64,000 nt of DNA from Humulus lupulus (lineage: Eukaryota > Streptophyta > Magnoliopsida > Rosales > Cannabaceae), in assembly GCF_963169125.1 (NCBI RefSeq), contig NC_084798.1, positions 101,325,970-101,389,969 on the forward strand. The letters are read 5' to 3'. Positions 46,501 through 57,882 of the stretch are shown one piece after another. Under the pieces are notes generated by a model. It was not told where the DNA came from. It worked only from the letters and a program-made list of their open reading frames with translations, and searched no databases. The number at the start of each line of letters is the position of its first letter. The first letter of the stretch is position 1. A program made the translations under genes and the position numbers.

Positions 46501-47387
46501 ATTATGAAAAAAATCTTGGACTCTATTTTGTAAGAAGCTACACGCACTATGTAGTCCTAGGGACTCACTTAGGCGTGTAGCACATAAAAAAATCAAGATT
46601 GAATTTTTTCACTTCTATTTAATTACTTAATTAATGGATAAGTGAAAAGTTAGTTTTGATGTTTACATTATTAAAATAATTAAATAATAGTTGAGAAAAT
46701 AAATATCCCTATTTTATAGGGTACTGCACAACACACACAGACTGTGTGTGGCGTGCAAGTATAGAAATCACAGACGGATTTTTCACTTTTATTTATTTAA
46801 TTAATTAATTAATGAAAATTTTAAAAAGTTAGTTTTGATATTTTCATTAATAAGATAATTAATTAAGTAAAAGATAAATTGTAATTGGTTACATATATAT
46901 ATTTTTTTAAATTTAAATATTTTCTATTTAAGTTAGACTTATTAGACAATAACTAGATATTGAATTTATTCGTTCTAAGAAAAGAACGATACTTTCCATC
47001 TCTCCCTGAAAAAGATACAGAACCAATCTTAGGCATATTCTCTTTATCTCATGTGTTGAGTACATCAAGTTGAATCAGAAATATACCATTCTTTATTCTC
47101 TATGTGCCCACATACTTCTTGAGGTGTAGAGAACGTTGTGGAAGATCTTGGTATGAGTACCTGGGAGCAACTTGGATAGGAAGATTGTTTATTTTACGAA
47201 AAGATAGCAATGACACTTGATAGGCATCAAGAGGCATGTTCTTTATTCTTTTATTGTTTATGATTAATGTATGTATATTAATGGTTCCACATATTTAAAA
47301 GTAGTTTAAATATGTTACAAAATTTTTGTTGTACACTAGGCCAACCCATCACTATTCCGCTGCGTACTAGGAAACTCGTTCCTAACA
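43522..47387 (+). repeat. Copia 2 3' LTR, interrupted by a solo LTR
   Basis: It starts tgttgggaattgtgccc and ends cctaaca. Without the insertion at 44445-45928 it is about 2.38 kb. Sequence 46086-46456 has no counterpart in the 5' LTR. Confidence 0.88.
44445..45928 (-). mobile_element. Chromovirus-type solo LTR, 1,484 bp
   Basis: It is flanked by the exact duplication ttaat (44440-44444 and 45929-45933). The + strand reads cgtaacgccctggtt to gggcattaca, so it lies in - orientation and its first base has changed from t to c. A C10 run lies near 45870. The 126-codon open frame on the - strand at 44807-45187 lies inside the LTR and shows no domain I recognise. Confidence 0.87.
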
Positions 47388-47392
47388 GAACC

Positions 47393-47717
47393 AACCCAAA
47401 AAAGTTTAAGGCCGAGAAAGGTTCTTGCTTTGTGTGTGGGAAAAATGGTCACTATGCTAGAGAGTGTAGGCATAGAAAAAACCAACAAGGACCTAAGGTA
47501 AATGCAATTCAAGAGGAGAATATAGTTGCTACCCTTAGTGAGGTGAAGGGGTGGTATGATACATGTGTCACCATCCATGTCACCTATGAAAAATCATTGT
47601 TCAAGACCTTTGAAGAGTCAAAGGGCAACCATGAGATTCAAATAGGCAATGAGGGCAAATCCAAGGTACTTGGAAAATGTACCATTGAAGTCTTTTTCAC
47701 CTCCCGCAAGAAAGTAC
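47393..47717 (+). pseudogene. Copia 1 gag zinc knuckle and protease start
   Basis: [18 protein letters not shown] is a CCHC knuckle. [17 protein letters not shown] is the copia protease start, in which the usual Asp-Ser-Gly active site reads DTC, so it would be inactive. Around 47718 the frame passes without interruption into chromovirus protein (PMISALRA). Confidence 0.88.
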
Positions 47718-48079
47718 CCATGATATCAGCGCTAAGAGCCACAGGCTTTCTAGCTAGTGTGGTGGATACCACTAGGGTTTTGCCAGCAGGGCTGGAGGAG
47801 ACCAGATTGGTTTGTAAGTTCTTAGATGTATTCCCTGAGGATTTACCAGGATTGCCGCCGAATAGGGAGATTCAGTTTGTTATTGAGTTAGCACCAGGGA
47901 CAGAGCCAGTGTCGAGGGCACCATATAGAATGGCACCGGCAGAACTGAAGGAATTGAAGATACAGTTACAAGAGCTTCTGGATTTGGGGTTTATCAGGCC
48001 TAGCTACTTGCCATGGGGTGCTCCAGTGTTTTTTGGGAAGAAGAAGGACGAGACTCTGAGAATGTGTATAGACTACAGG
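47718..48079 (+). pseudogene. Chromovirus protease-RT linker and RT fingers
   Basis: [41 protein letters not shown] and MCIDYR match the - strand copy. Compared with it, about nine residues after ALRA are missing. The gene is split at 48079 by a solo LTR and resumes at 50394. Confidence 0.88.
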
Positions 48080-50388
48080 TGTAACGACCCAAATTCGCTA
48101 ATAAGGCTTAAGGGCCTTGATTAGCGTGCCAGGAGGGCATGATGGGATTTATGTGTGACTTTGATGAGTTAAATGCATGATTATGATTTAAAGCATGCTA
48201 TATGACTATTTGTTTATCTGAGATGCATGACTATGTATATTAGTATGCATGTAGGCCCGGATCGTGTTAGAAGGGCATAACTGTAATTTTGGCCATGTTG
48301 GGCATAACTGCATTGACATGTGATAATTGTATTATGTGAATTGTACCACGTGTGTGTGGTGTTATTATTGTGATGCACGTGCCGAGACGGTCCTAGAGAG
48401 CTAGTTTACTCAAAAGTCACAACGGGATTTTATACCCGGCTTGGGAGGAGCCTAGGGGTACCTTGGGAATTATTATGGTTAAATTGAGATTTAGCGCGTA
48501 ATGGTTATTGGTGATTGAGTAACCTGGGTAACCATTAGTTACTGCTGTGAGTAACAAATTTAGTTGGAAAATGGTAGAATTGAAATATAAGTGGAAGGAT
48601 TAGAGTGCCCTTGAGGTTTAGTTAGCAAAGGGTTTTGATGAAGGGGTAAAATGGTCATTTGGCAAGGGGTTTAGACAAATTGCAGCTGGGTTATATGGGG
48701 TACTCGGTTTAGGCTTGTCATTGTTTGGTTTTGTTAAAAATAAAGAGAAGAAAAACTAGAAGAAGAAAAGTTAGGGCAAGAAGAGGAAGAAGAGAAGAAG
48801 GGAGCTGAAACTTGAAGGATTTAGGGGGAGAATCAAGGAAGCTTAAAGGTTGAATTCTCTCTTCAGATAAGGATTTTATGCAATCTTTAGGTTTGTTTCT
48901 ATTTTTTATTTGAGGAATTTAAATGCATGAGTTAAGTTTTAAGTTTTGTTTGAGTTTGCTGAAATTAGAAATCAAAGGGTGGATTTTGAGTGTGATTATG
49001 TTTTGATCTTGATGCTAGTATTTATGGGTTGTTGGGTGGTTCATTTGAGGTTTTTGAATTGATTTCGGGGCTTGGGTACCTACTTGGGATGATTTGGGAG
49101 TGTTTTGGATGATGAAATGCAGAGGAAAAAACCCAGTTTTTCTGGGTTCGCGAAGGAGCGCCGCAGCCCTGTTCTTGGGCGCCGCGACGCGAGGCTGTTT
49201 GCAGTTAGGGAGCTCTCTGACTTCTCTGGGCGCCGCGGCCCTTGCGGGTAGCGCCGCGGCGCTACGCCTTTTTCAGGATGAGAAATTTCGCAATTTTGAG
49301 CCTTTGCTCCGGGGGTTCGGGGGATGTTTCCAATGAATTGTTTTAGGAATTTGGGAGTCCCGAGAGTGTGGGATTGGTCCCGGGAAGTGGTTTTGAATTG
49401 ATTAGTATTAAAGGATGTTTTATGTGTGTTGTGACTAGGCTATTGGAGAGGCTCGTGCTAGAGGACCGTGCTCGTGACTTTGGTGCATTGTGAAGCTCGG
49501 GATGCAGGTAAGAAAACTATAACACCCGTAGGATAGGGCATGGGCCCATAGTGTGATTGCGGGGCACGACCCTATATTGCATGATGAGATGATTGCAGGG
49601 CACGGCCATATATTTTGCATTACATGTTAGGGTGTAGACTTAAATGAATTGATATTTGTTTGAATGTAGTTTTAGTCATACTATATGTTGTTATAGTGGA
49701 ATGATATGGCGCGGAGCCGAGAACGGCAATGGAGCCGAGGACGGCGAAAGGCCGAGAACGGCAGTGGGGCTGGTAGTAACACTTAGCACATGGGATGCTT
49801 ATGGTCAGGGTAGGACCCAGTGGATACGTGTGATATCCTTACGGTGAGGACCGAGACCCCAGGCTTTGGTAAGGCTTCTGGGGTGGCATGGCCGTGTTTG
49901 CTTAGTCTAATGGTTGACTTGTTTATCTGTGGACTATCTGATATGATTAACTGTATATTTTGCATATGTTATGAACTGCATGAGTTTTCTTGCTGGGCTT
50001 CGGCTCACGGGTGCTCTGTGTTGCAGGTAAGGGCAAAGACTGAGTCAACCAACCATGAGTACAGAGAGCGTGAAGCGACGCGTACATGTTTGGCCTGCCC
50101 GACTGTTTTGGTTGGGGGTTTATACGAGAAATGGCTGTAATAACCTATGATTTTTATAACTAGTCAACTGTAAACATATTTTAAGATGTAAATAGTTTTC
50201 AAACCTTATTTTGGGATCCCAAATGTTTAATACTAGAAGTTTTAATGAAACGACGCATTTTCAAAGATTACAGCCTTAACTTTTTTATTAGTCACACTTT
50301 TGTTTTAAAAACCTCGGTTAGCGAGTTCATTGCACTGTTTTGTCTTAAAACTCACTTGGTAACGGCTCTAAGGTAGTAGGGCGTTACA
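48080..50388 (+). mobile_element. Solo chromovirus LTR inside RT, 2,309 bp
   Basis: It starts tgtaacgacccaaattcgc and ends ggcgttaca, with an exact acagg duplication (48075-48079 and 50389-50393). It is the same family and orientation as the host element's 3' LTR but diverged from it. A GC-palindrome block lies at 49148-49262, short Pro/Gly-type repeats 'ccgagaacggc' at 49716-49770, and the R/U5 block at 49988-50040. Confidence 0.93.
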
Positions 50389-50393
50389 ACAGG

Positions 50394-50822
50394 GAATTGA
50401 ACAAGTTGACTATCAATAATAAGTATCATTTACCAAGGATTGACGACTTGTTTGATCAGCTGCAGGGAAAGACAGTATTCTCGAAGATTGATGTTCGATC
50501 TGGTTATCACCAGATGAGGATCAAGGACGAGGATATACCGAAGACGGTCTTCCGAACAAGGTATGGGCACTATGAGTTTCTGGTCATGTCGTTTGGTTTG
50601 ACCAATGCTCCAGCAGCCTTCATGGACTTAATGAATAGGGTGTTCAAGGACTTCCTGGATCAGTTTGTTATTGTTTTCATCGGTGACATTTTAGTGTATT
50701 CCAGTTCAGAGGCAGAGCACGAGTCTCATCTTCGACAGGTTTTACAGAGGTTGAGAGAGCATCAGTTGTACGCTAAGTTTAAGAAGTGTGAGTTTTGGCT
50801 ACCAGAAATGACATTCCTTTGA
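50394..50822 (+). pseudogene. Chromovirus RT palm (+ strand copy)
   Basis: It resumes exactly at ELNKLTI after the solo [19 protein letters not shown] is intact, but the catalytic box reads [10 protein letters not shown] where FIDDIL is expected, so one catalytic Asp is lost. It ends in a TGA at 50820. Confidence 0.92.
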
Positions 50823-50849
50823 CGTATTGTTGGGGCAAATGGGATTAAG

Positions 50850-51566
50850 GTGGATCCATCTAAGGTGGAGGCAGTTAGAGATTGGCCAAGGCCAAGGAAC
50901 GCCTCAAAGGTTCGGAATTTTCTTTGCTTAGCGGGTTACTACAGACGGTTTGTGGAAGGCTTCTCAAATATAGCAGCACCGATGACAGAATTCACATGGA
51001 AGAATTTGAAGTTCGTCTGGTCAGACAAGTGTGAGAACAGTTTTCAAGAATTGAAGTGGCGACTTATTACTGCACCTGCGCTGAGTCTTCCTTCGGAGGA
51101 AGGAAAGTTTGTAGTTTATTGTGATGCATCAAGGTTGGGTTTGGGCTGTGTGTTGATGCAGAACAAGAAGGTTATAGCTTGTGCGTCACGACAGCTGAAG
51201 GAGTATGAGTAGCGGTACCCTACCCATGATTTGGAGTTAGCAGCGGTGGTATTCACACTGAAGGTTTGGCGGCATTATCTGTACGGGTAGAAGTGTGAGA
51301 TATACACTGATCATAAGAGTTTGAAGTATTTCTTTACACAGAAGGACGTGAACATGAGGCAAAGGCGTTGGCTAGAGTTGGTAAAAGACTATGACTGTGA
51401 TATTCTTTATCACACAGGGAAAGCCAACGTAGTGGCAGATGCATTGAGCTGGAGCGGCCAGGGTCAGTCATATAGTTCCACCCAGATTTCGAGAGAGCTA
51501 GCTGATGAGATGGCCAGAGTGAGGATAGATTTGGTGGTGGGCTGGTTGGCCAACATTACTCTATAG
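50850..51566 (+). pseudogene. Chromovirus RT thumb and RNase H (+ strand copy)
   Basis: [16 protein letters not shown] and [17 protein letters not shown] are followed by [19 protein letters not shown] at 51210 and another near 51288 break the frame. It continues as [20 protein letters not shown] and [10 protein letters not shown]. Confidence 0.9.
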
Positions 51567-52620
51567 TCAACCCTGCTAGAGCGGATTAAGGAAGGTCAAT
51601 TGGTAGACGCTCAATTAAAGGAGGTTAGAGTAAATATCTTAGCGGGAGTAGTTAAGGACTATTCTATTTCTGAGGTTGGTTTGCTACGGTATCAAGGGTG
51701 GATTTGTGTCCCAGTTGATGTGGGGATCAGACGATAGATATTAGATGAGTCACATACTACACCGTACTCACTTCATCGGGGTACCACAAAGATGTATCAA
51801 GATCTACGGACGTTATATTGGTGGCCCGAGATGAAGAAGGATGTGGTGGAATACATGGCCAGATGTTTAACATGTCAGGAGGTGAAAGCTGAGCATCAAC
51901 GACCGGTAGGGTTGCTTCAGCCTTTGGGTATCCCCGAGTGGAAATGGGAGGACATTACGATAGACTTTGTGGGAGGTTTACCCAGGATTGTAGGGCTTCA
52001 TGACTTGGTGTGGGTGATAGTGGACAAATACACCAAGTCAGCTCATTTTCTTCCAGTGAAGACGACATCTATAGTGGATCAGTATACAGAGTTATATGTG
52101 AGGGAGAACGTACGTCTCCATGGGGTTCCTAAGTCCATAGTGTCAGACTGGGATCCTATCTTTACCTCCACATTTTGGGGTAGTTTGCAGAAGGCTATGG
52201 GGACTCAGTTGAAGTTCAGCACGACCTTTCATCCTCAGACTGATGGACAGTCTAAGAGGACGATTTAGGTGTTGGAGGATATGCTTCGAGCGTGCGTGAT
52301 TGATTTTGAGGTATCGTGGAGTAAGTATCTCTCGTTGATTGAGTTTTCATACAACAATAGTTACCAATCAACGATTGGAATGGCTCCCTATGAGATGTTA
52401 TATTGGAGGATATGTAGATCACCCATTCATTGGGATGAGATGGGTGAGAGGAGGTATTTGGGGCCGGACATGGTTCAAAAGACAAATGAAGCTATTGAGA
52501 AGATCCGAGCTGGAATGCTCGCCTCACAGAGCAAACAAAAAAGCTACGTTGATCCTAAGCATAGAGACGTGGAGTTCCAAGTTGGGGATCACATGTTTCT
52601 GCGAGTCTCACCACTGCGAG
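51567..52620 (+). pseudogene. Chromovirus integrase (+ strand copy)
   Basis: The zinc region LYWWPEMKKDVVEYMARCLTC is present. The core reads TIDFVGGLP (Asp 1) and SDWDPIFTSTFW (Asp 2). The Glu motif is TDGQSKRTI instead of SERTI, so the catalytic Glu is Lys, followed at once by a TAG (52266-52268). The C-terminal part is open to FLRVSPLRG. Dead by both missense and nonsense changes. Confidence 0.92.
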
Positions 52621-53001
52621 GGGTGAAGAGGTTTGGGAAAAAGGGCAAGTTGAGCCCTAGATTCATCGGACCTTTTGAGATCCTGGAAAGGATCGGACAG
52701 GTGGCTTACAGGTTAGCTTTGCCACCGTTGTTGTCGGGAGTTCATGACGTATTCCATGTTTCTATGCTCCATAAGTACATCTCTGATACGAATCATGTGT
52801 TGAAGTATGAAGACTTGGAATTGCAGACAGATTTGTCTCATGAGGAACGACTGGTTAAGATTTTTGACCAGCAAGAATAAGGTTCTACGGAATAAGACAA
52901 TTCCTCTAGTTAAGGTATTATGGAGGAATAGTAGGGTCGAGGAGGCGACTTGGGAGCTTGAGTCAGCGATGCGGGATCAGTATCCTAAATTATTCAGGTA
53001 A
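52621..53001 (+). pseudogene. Integrase tail and chromodomain (+ strand copy)
   Basis: GKLSPRFIGPFEILERIGQVAYRL and VFHVSMLHKYISD are in one frame to 52880. The chromodomain, KVLRNKTIPLVKVLWRNSRVEEATWELE, is in another, so a frameshift lies near 52870. It ends KLFR stop at 53001. Confidence 0.9.
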
Positions 53002-53024
53002 ATTTCAAGGACAAAATTCTCATT

Positions 53025-53037
53025 AGGAGGGGATAGT
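53025..53037 (+). other. Polypurine tract of the + strand chromovirus
   Basis: aggaggggatagt directly precedes the LTR start tgtaacgaccc. Confidence 0.88.
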
Positions 53038-55497
53038 TGTAACGACCCAAAATTACTAATGAGGCTTAAGGGCCTTGATTAGTGTGTCGGGAGGGCATAA
53101 TTGGTTTATATGTGATTTAAATGATTAAATGCATGATTATGTGATAAGCATGCATATATGATTATTTGGATATATGAGATGCATGATTATGAGTATTAGT
53201 ATGCATGTAGGCCGTGTTTAGATTATAAGGGCATATTTGTAATTTAGGCCCATTGAGGGCATGGACATGATTATCTGTGATAAATTGTTGAGACCACATT
53301 ATTATGTGGATATATATTTGCAGCTGGTGACTCGAGGCGATCCTGGTGAGCGGTTTAACGAAAAAGTCACGGTGGGGATTTATACCCGGCTCGGGGGAGC
53401 CTAGGGGTATTTCTGGGAATTTGGGAATTATATTGGAGAATATTTGACATTGAGAAAAATAATTGGTGATTAGTTAAGTGTTGATGTTTAAGCGGTAATT
53501 ATTAGGGACACTCGAGGAATTAGCAGGAATTGGGAACAAATGACCAAAATGCCCTTGGAATGTTTAAAAGCTTAGGTTTTAATGGGAGGATAAGTGTTAA
53601 AAGAGGATAAGTGTTATTCTGCCATTTAGCCTTGGTGGGATTTGTAGAATGTGTGAGAAGTTGAAGGAAAGAAAAGGAAGAAAGAAAAAAAGAAGGAAAA
53701 ACAGAGTTCCTAACCTATATCCCATTCTCTCTCATGGTTTCCCCTGCCTTCACCATTTCTTCTGGAATTTGAAGCTGTAACTCAGAGGAGGCTTAGGCTA
53801 GGGCTTGGAACTTGGGTCCTTGGTGAAGCTAGGAAGTTCTGCTGGAAGTAAAGTTCAATTAAGGTAAGGCTTAAAGAGTTTGGTCTGAATTTTCTGACTT
53901 TGATGAATTGTTTTTTAATTTGAGTTTTTGGATGGGAATTCTAGGATTTGAGCTTGGGGAATTGAGGAGCTAAATACTGGAAGGCTACTAAGGGCAACCT
54001 AGGATCGAATTCTCCATTAAAGGTAAGGATTTTTGGGTTTGATCATTTGAATTTCTGGGTAGTTTCTGGTTTTTTCTGATGAAGTTCTTGAGCATCAAGC
54101 TTAATTCTTGTTTCCTATGTTTGATGGTGCATGTGGCCAAATTTGATGTTGTTGGGCCATGTGGGATGAGATGTAGTGGATGGTAGGCTCCATTTGAAGT
54201 ATGACTGAGGTTTGGAGGGGTTTTAGGGAGTTTTGGCTCTGGGAAATTCGAAGGAGAAAACTCAGGATGTTCTGGTGTTGTTAGTAGCGTTGTAGCACTA
54301 GTTTAGGGCGCTACAGCGCTAGGCCTACCTTTTCTGGGCGTTTTTGCTTATGTTTGTAGTGCTGTAGCGCCCACCTTGTGGCGTTGTAGTGCTACCCTGC
54401 TTCCAGAATAGGGTTTTGGGTATTTTTCTTAGGTTTTTTGCTTGGGGGCTCGGGGGTCGATTCCATCACCCCGTTTGGTGGAATTGGGCTTCCTGAAGGC
54501 TCAAGAATGGTCCCGAGGTTAGGTTGCAGAATTGAATGTTAATGAGGGTTCCATGTTACGTTTGTGACTAGGTGTACGCTAGGGCTCAGACGGGTTCGTG
54601 CTCGAGGATCATTTCAACTAACCAAAGCGCTCGGAATCAAAGGTAAGAAACTGCACCTGATTATGTGATTATGTTGGGACTAAGAGTTCCCTATATTTGT
54701 ATGTGATGTCATGAGATGGTATTATGCCATGGGGACATGTGATAAACGGCCTAAGAGTGCCGGAATCAATATTTGCGCATAGGGCACAGCTCGGCCACTG
54801 GTAGCTGAGGTTAAGTACATAATCACTGAGCTCGGCCTGAGCGAGCTGGAGTCAGTGGGATAATTAGAGGGAGCGGCCTAAGGGCGTCGGCCCTGGATTT
54901 GGGTGTGATATGTGTATTGTTGTTTAAACTGATGATTGTGACGAGTTTGTTATCTGAATAACTAAATAATGATTTGTAGGTTGGTATCATTGTTTATGTA
55001 AGCAGTATGACCTGTTGTATATCTGATTGATGATTTGCAAATTATCTGTCTGTTGGTTGTCTCTTATGCTATGCATTATAGTTTTCTTGCTGGGCCTTGG
55101 CTCACGGGTGCTACGTGGTGCAGGTAGAGGCAAGGGCAAGGTGGACTAGTCCTAATTTGAAAAGCTTTGAGGCTGAATGTACATAGTCAGCTGATCGACC
55201 ACCACGGCCGAGGAGTGGTACAGGACAGGAGAACCTTAAATTTCTATTTTTCCCTTAGAGAGGCCAGTAGCTATATAGAACCTAGAATTTTTGTAAACTG
55301 TCTTTTAAACTCTATTTCTTTTGGGATCCCATGTATGAAATGTTTATTTAAATGGAATGTATCTTTTATGACCAAAATCTTTTAACCCTAGTTCAATTAT
55401 AGTTTCAGTAACATGTTTCTAATTAAATAACTTGATTAGCAAGCCTGCACCTTTATAAACACACATTGTAACGGTCTTGGCTACCCAGGGCATTACA
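53038..55497 (+). repeat. 3' LTR of the + strand chromovirus, 2,460 bp
   Basis: It starts tgtaacgacccaaaattac and ends gggcattaca. It holds a block of 'gcgctacagcgct'-type palindromes (54288-54402), 'ggcctaag' and 'gctcggcc' repeats (54740-54890) and the R/U5 block (55084-55140). Confidence 0.9.
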
Positions 55498-56157
55498 CTT
55501 ATGTACATTTCCCAATGTACTACACCTGATATAGCATTTGCGATAAGTAAACTTAGTAGTTTTACAAGTAATCAAAGTGTAGATCACTGGAAGGCTATTG
55601 GGAAAGTCCTAGGCTATATCAAGAAAACCAAAGGACGAAGCCTTCACTACTCCAAATTTCCTTCAATCATAGAAGGATATACAGATGAAAGCTAGATATC
55701 CAATCTTGGGGACAACTTGTCCACAACTGGTTGGGTATTTACACTTGGTGGAGGTGTAATTTCTTGGGGTTCTAAGAAACAAACTTGTCTATCTCATTCC
55801 ACTATGGAAGCAGAGTTTATAGCTCTAGCTGCTACCGACAAAGAGGCCGAATGGTTAAGGGATCTATTGGTAGAGATACCCCTAATCAAAGAGAATGTAT
55901 CCACTATATCGATACATTATGATAGCCAAGCAACATTGGCTAGAGCATACATCAGAGTGTATAATGGGAAGTCTGGACATATTAGTCTAAGGCATGGACA
56001 TGTAAGAGAATTGATTCAAAGAGGAGTCATCTCATTATCCTATGTGAGAACAAATGCAAACTTGGCGGATCCTTTCACTAAGCCACTAACGAGAGATTTA
56101 GTGGCTACATCATCTCGAGGGATGGGACTTAAACTTCCTAAAAAAATTCACGATTGA
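55498..56157 (+). pseudogene. Copia 1 RNase H
   Basis: It starts in mid-protein at [67 protein letters not shown] and [12 protein letters not shown] are RNase H motifs. One TAG at 55693-55695 replaces the conserved Trp. The gene otherwise reads through to KIHD stop. Confidence 0.92.
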
Positions 56158-56769
56158 TGGTAACCTATCTTAACACTAGTTATTTAACTAGTGTTAGGTT
56201 CAATAGGTAATAACAAGTTAATCAAGTGAATATTAGTTGTACTCAAAACAAGTCTCATCTAAGATGTTAAGTACTTGTGAGTTACCAAATTGAGGGTTAA
56301 AACCGAGAGGTGTTTTAATAAAATTCAGTCTTGTGAAGACAAGTATTTTTGGTAACAAAATATTGTAAGAGTTCTACCTATATGGACCTAGGGGTGGTGC
56401 CGCCTCTCATGAGAATTGGGAGTATTCTCAAGAACTTCCATGAATGGAAAGTGCACATGGCCATTAACGGTGCAAAGCGAGACATAGAGGTCTCAAGTGA
56501 ACATGGCAAGGGTGTGTGTGTTATCACCGATTTGTTATCATGAAAATATGGTTCAATGCCTAGTGCAACCAAATTCTCAACAAATTTTGTGAAAATTACA
56601 CTATAGTAAAGTTCAAGTAGAAAAACACTTTATTTTATGCACCATTGCAATGGCTTCTATAAGAGAGAATTATTATTTAATCAAATGAGGGATATGTTAT
56701 ATTTTAAAATATAATGTTGATTGATTAAATAAGTGTTACAATAGATAACTATTTAATTTAGTGAGGTAA
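56158..56769 (+). other. Copia 1 3' untranslated region and polypurine tract
   Basis: No gene is seen. A sequence resembling the LTR start (tgttatatttt) appears at 56695, preceded by the purine stretch gaggga, and again at 56770, preceded by gtgaggtaa. I take 56770 as the LTR start because it corresponds to 34391. Confidence 0.65.
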
Positions 56770-57877
56770 TGTTATATTATTTTATAATATAATACTTTAG
56801 ATTAAATAAATGTGACAAAGAGTGTCACATATTGTAACATATAAAATAAAGTTACAATATTTAGATATATGTGAATATTCAAATATGTAACATATTTGGT
56901 ATTACAAATTCTGTAACAAATTTGTAACTTCCAAATATTTCTCATTATTGTGTAGATTTGTAGTTACACAATTTTGAGTTGAATTTCTTAAAGCCATAAG
57001 TGAAATGGTTGTTAGAGATATAATTTTAACTCCAATAATGTGTTTGGGGGTTACAAAATTAATTGGGAGTAGATTGGAACCATTTGGAAAAACAACACTA
57101 TTGTGTATGCTGAAATTGGCCAGTGGCCGCGACCAGGAGTATTGGTGGCCGCGGCCTTGAGAACAGAGACCAGTGGTCGTGACCACTGATACTCCTGGCT
57201 GACCAAATTTTCAGTTTTTTCTAACTTTTTTTAACTACTCCAAAAACACAAATAACTCCTGAATCGTATTTTTAATTCTATAAACATCCAATTAGTCATT
57301 GGTAACAGCCATGAGGGTTTGTGGAATTTGAAATTCAAATAGTGTCTCTAAACTCTATAAATTGGAGCCTATTGCTCACTTGTAAGACACAATTTTTCTA
57401 TCCATTAGAGAATATGGCTAGAAAATACCTAGAGACTTGATAATTCCATAAAATTATATCTGAAAAATTGTGAGAGTTCCCTTAGTGCTTAGGTTAGGGG
57501 AAAATAAGTTTTTGGACAAAGGTTTCAAACCTTGTTCAAGTTGGTGATGCCCAACACTCTTCACTTTGATTGTGTGAGTGAGAGTTTCTTGTTTTTTATT
57601 CTTGTTCTTACATTTTCTACTATTGTTTTTCTTCTTATTCCTCTTGTCTTATTTACTTGTATTTCTTGTTTAAGAGTTGTAATCTTTTTTTTTTTTTTAT
57701 TACAAACAAACACTTTTACTTTATTTGTATCTTTTTGTTTAGAGTTGTATTTATTTGTATTTTTCAAACATAGAGTTGTAACATTATATAATCAATCTTG
57801 TTTATTTATGTTATTTTGTCAAAAGTTATAATAATTCTTACTATTTTCATGGAAATAACATATATATTTTTCTAATA
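56770..57877 (+). repeat. Copia 1 3' LTR
   Basis: It aligns with 34391-35467, including the 'gacaaagagtgtcac' motif and the GC islet (57120-57200). It ends ttctaata. Confidence 0.85.
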
Positions 57878-57882
57878 GTAGG

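Larger units (their letters stand above)
36233..47387 (+). mobile_element. Copia 2, inserted in copia 1 gag
   Basis: It is flanked by a perfect target duplication gaacc (36228-36232 and 47388-47392). LTRs start tgttg-ggaattgtgccctgaaagc and end taaca/taata. The interior has a long leader, a short gag, an unexplained exon-like cassette, integrase, RT and RNase H. The distal gag and protease are missing. Removing the element would rejoin copia 1 gag in frame. Confidence 0.92.
47718..55497 (+). mobile_element. 5'-truncated chromovirus (Tekay-like) inside copia 1
   Basis: It contains the protease-RT linker, RT, RNase H, integrase, chromodomain, polypurine tract and 3' LTR. The 5' LTR, gag and protease are absent, and so are copia 1 integrase and RT. 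One deletion spanning both would explain this. The 3' end (gcattaca, 55497) directly abuts copia 1 RNase H. It is closely related to the - strand copy at 17728-22292. Confidence 0.87.
34391..57877 (+). mobile_element. Copia 1, a 23.5-kb interrupted Ty1/copia element
   Basis: LTRs at 34391-35467 and 56770-57877 enclose gag, zinc knuckle, the start of protease, and RNase H. Flanks are atagg (34386-34390) and gtagg (57878-57882), 4 of 5 matching. Two insertions account for most of the length: copia 2 in gag and a 5'-truncated chromovirus between protease and RNase H. Integrase and RT of copia 1 are missing. Confidence 0.85.
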
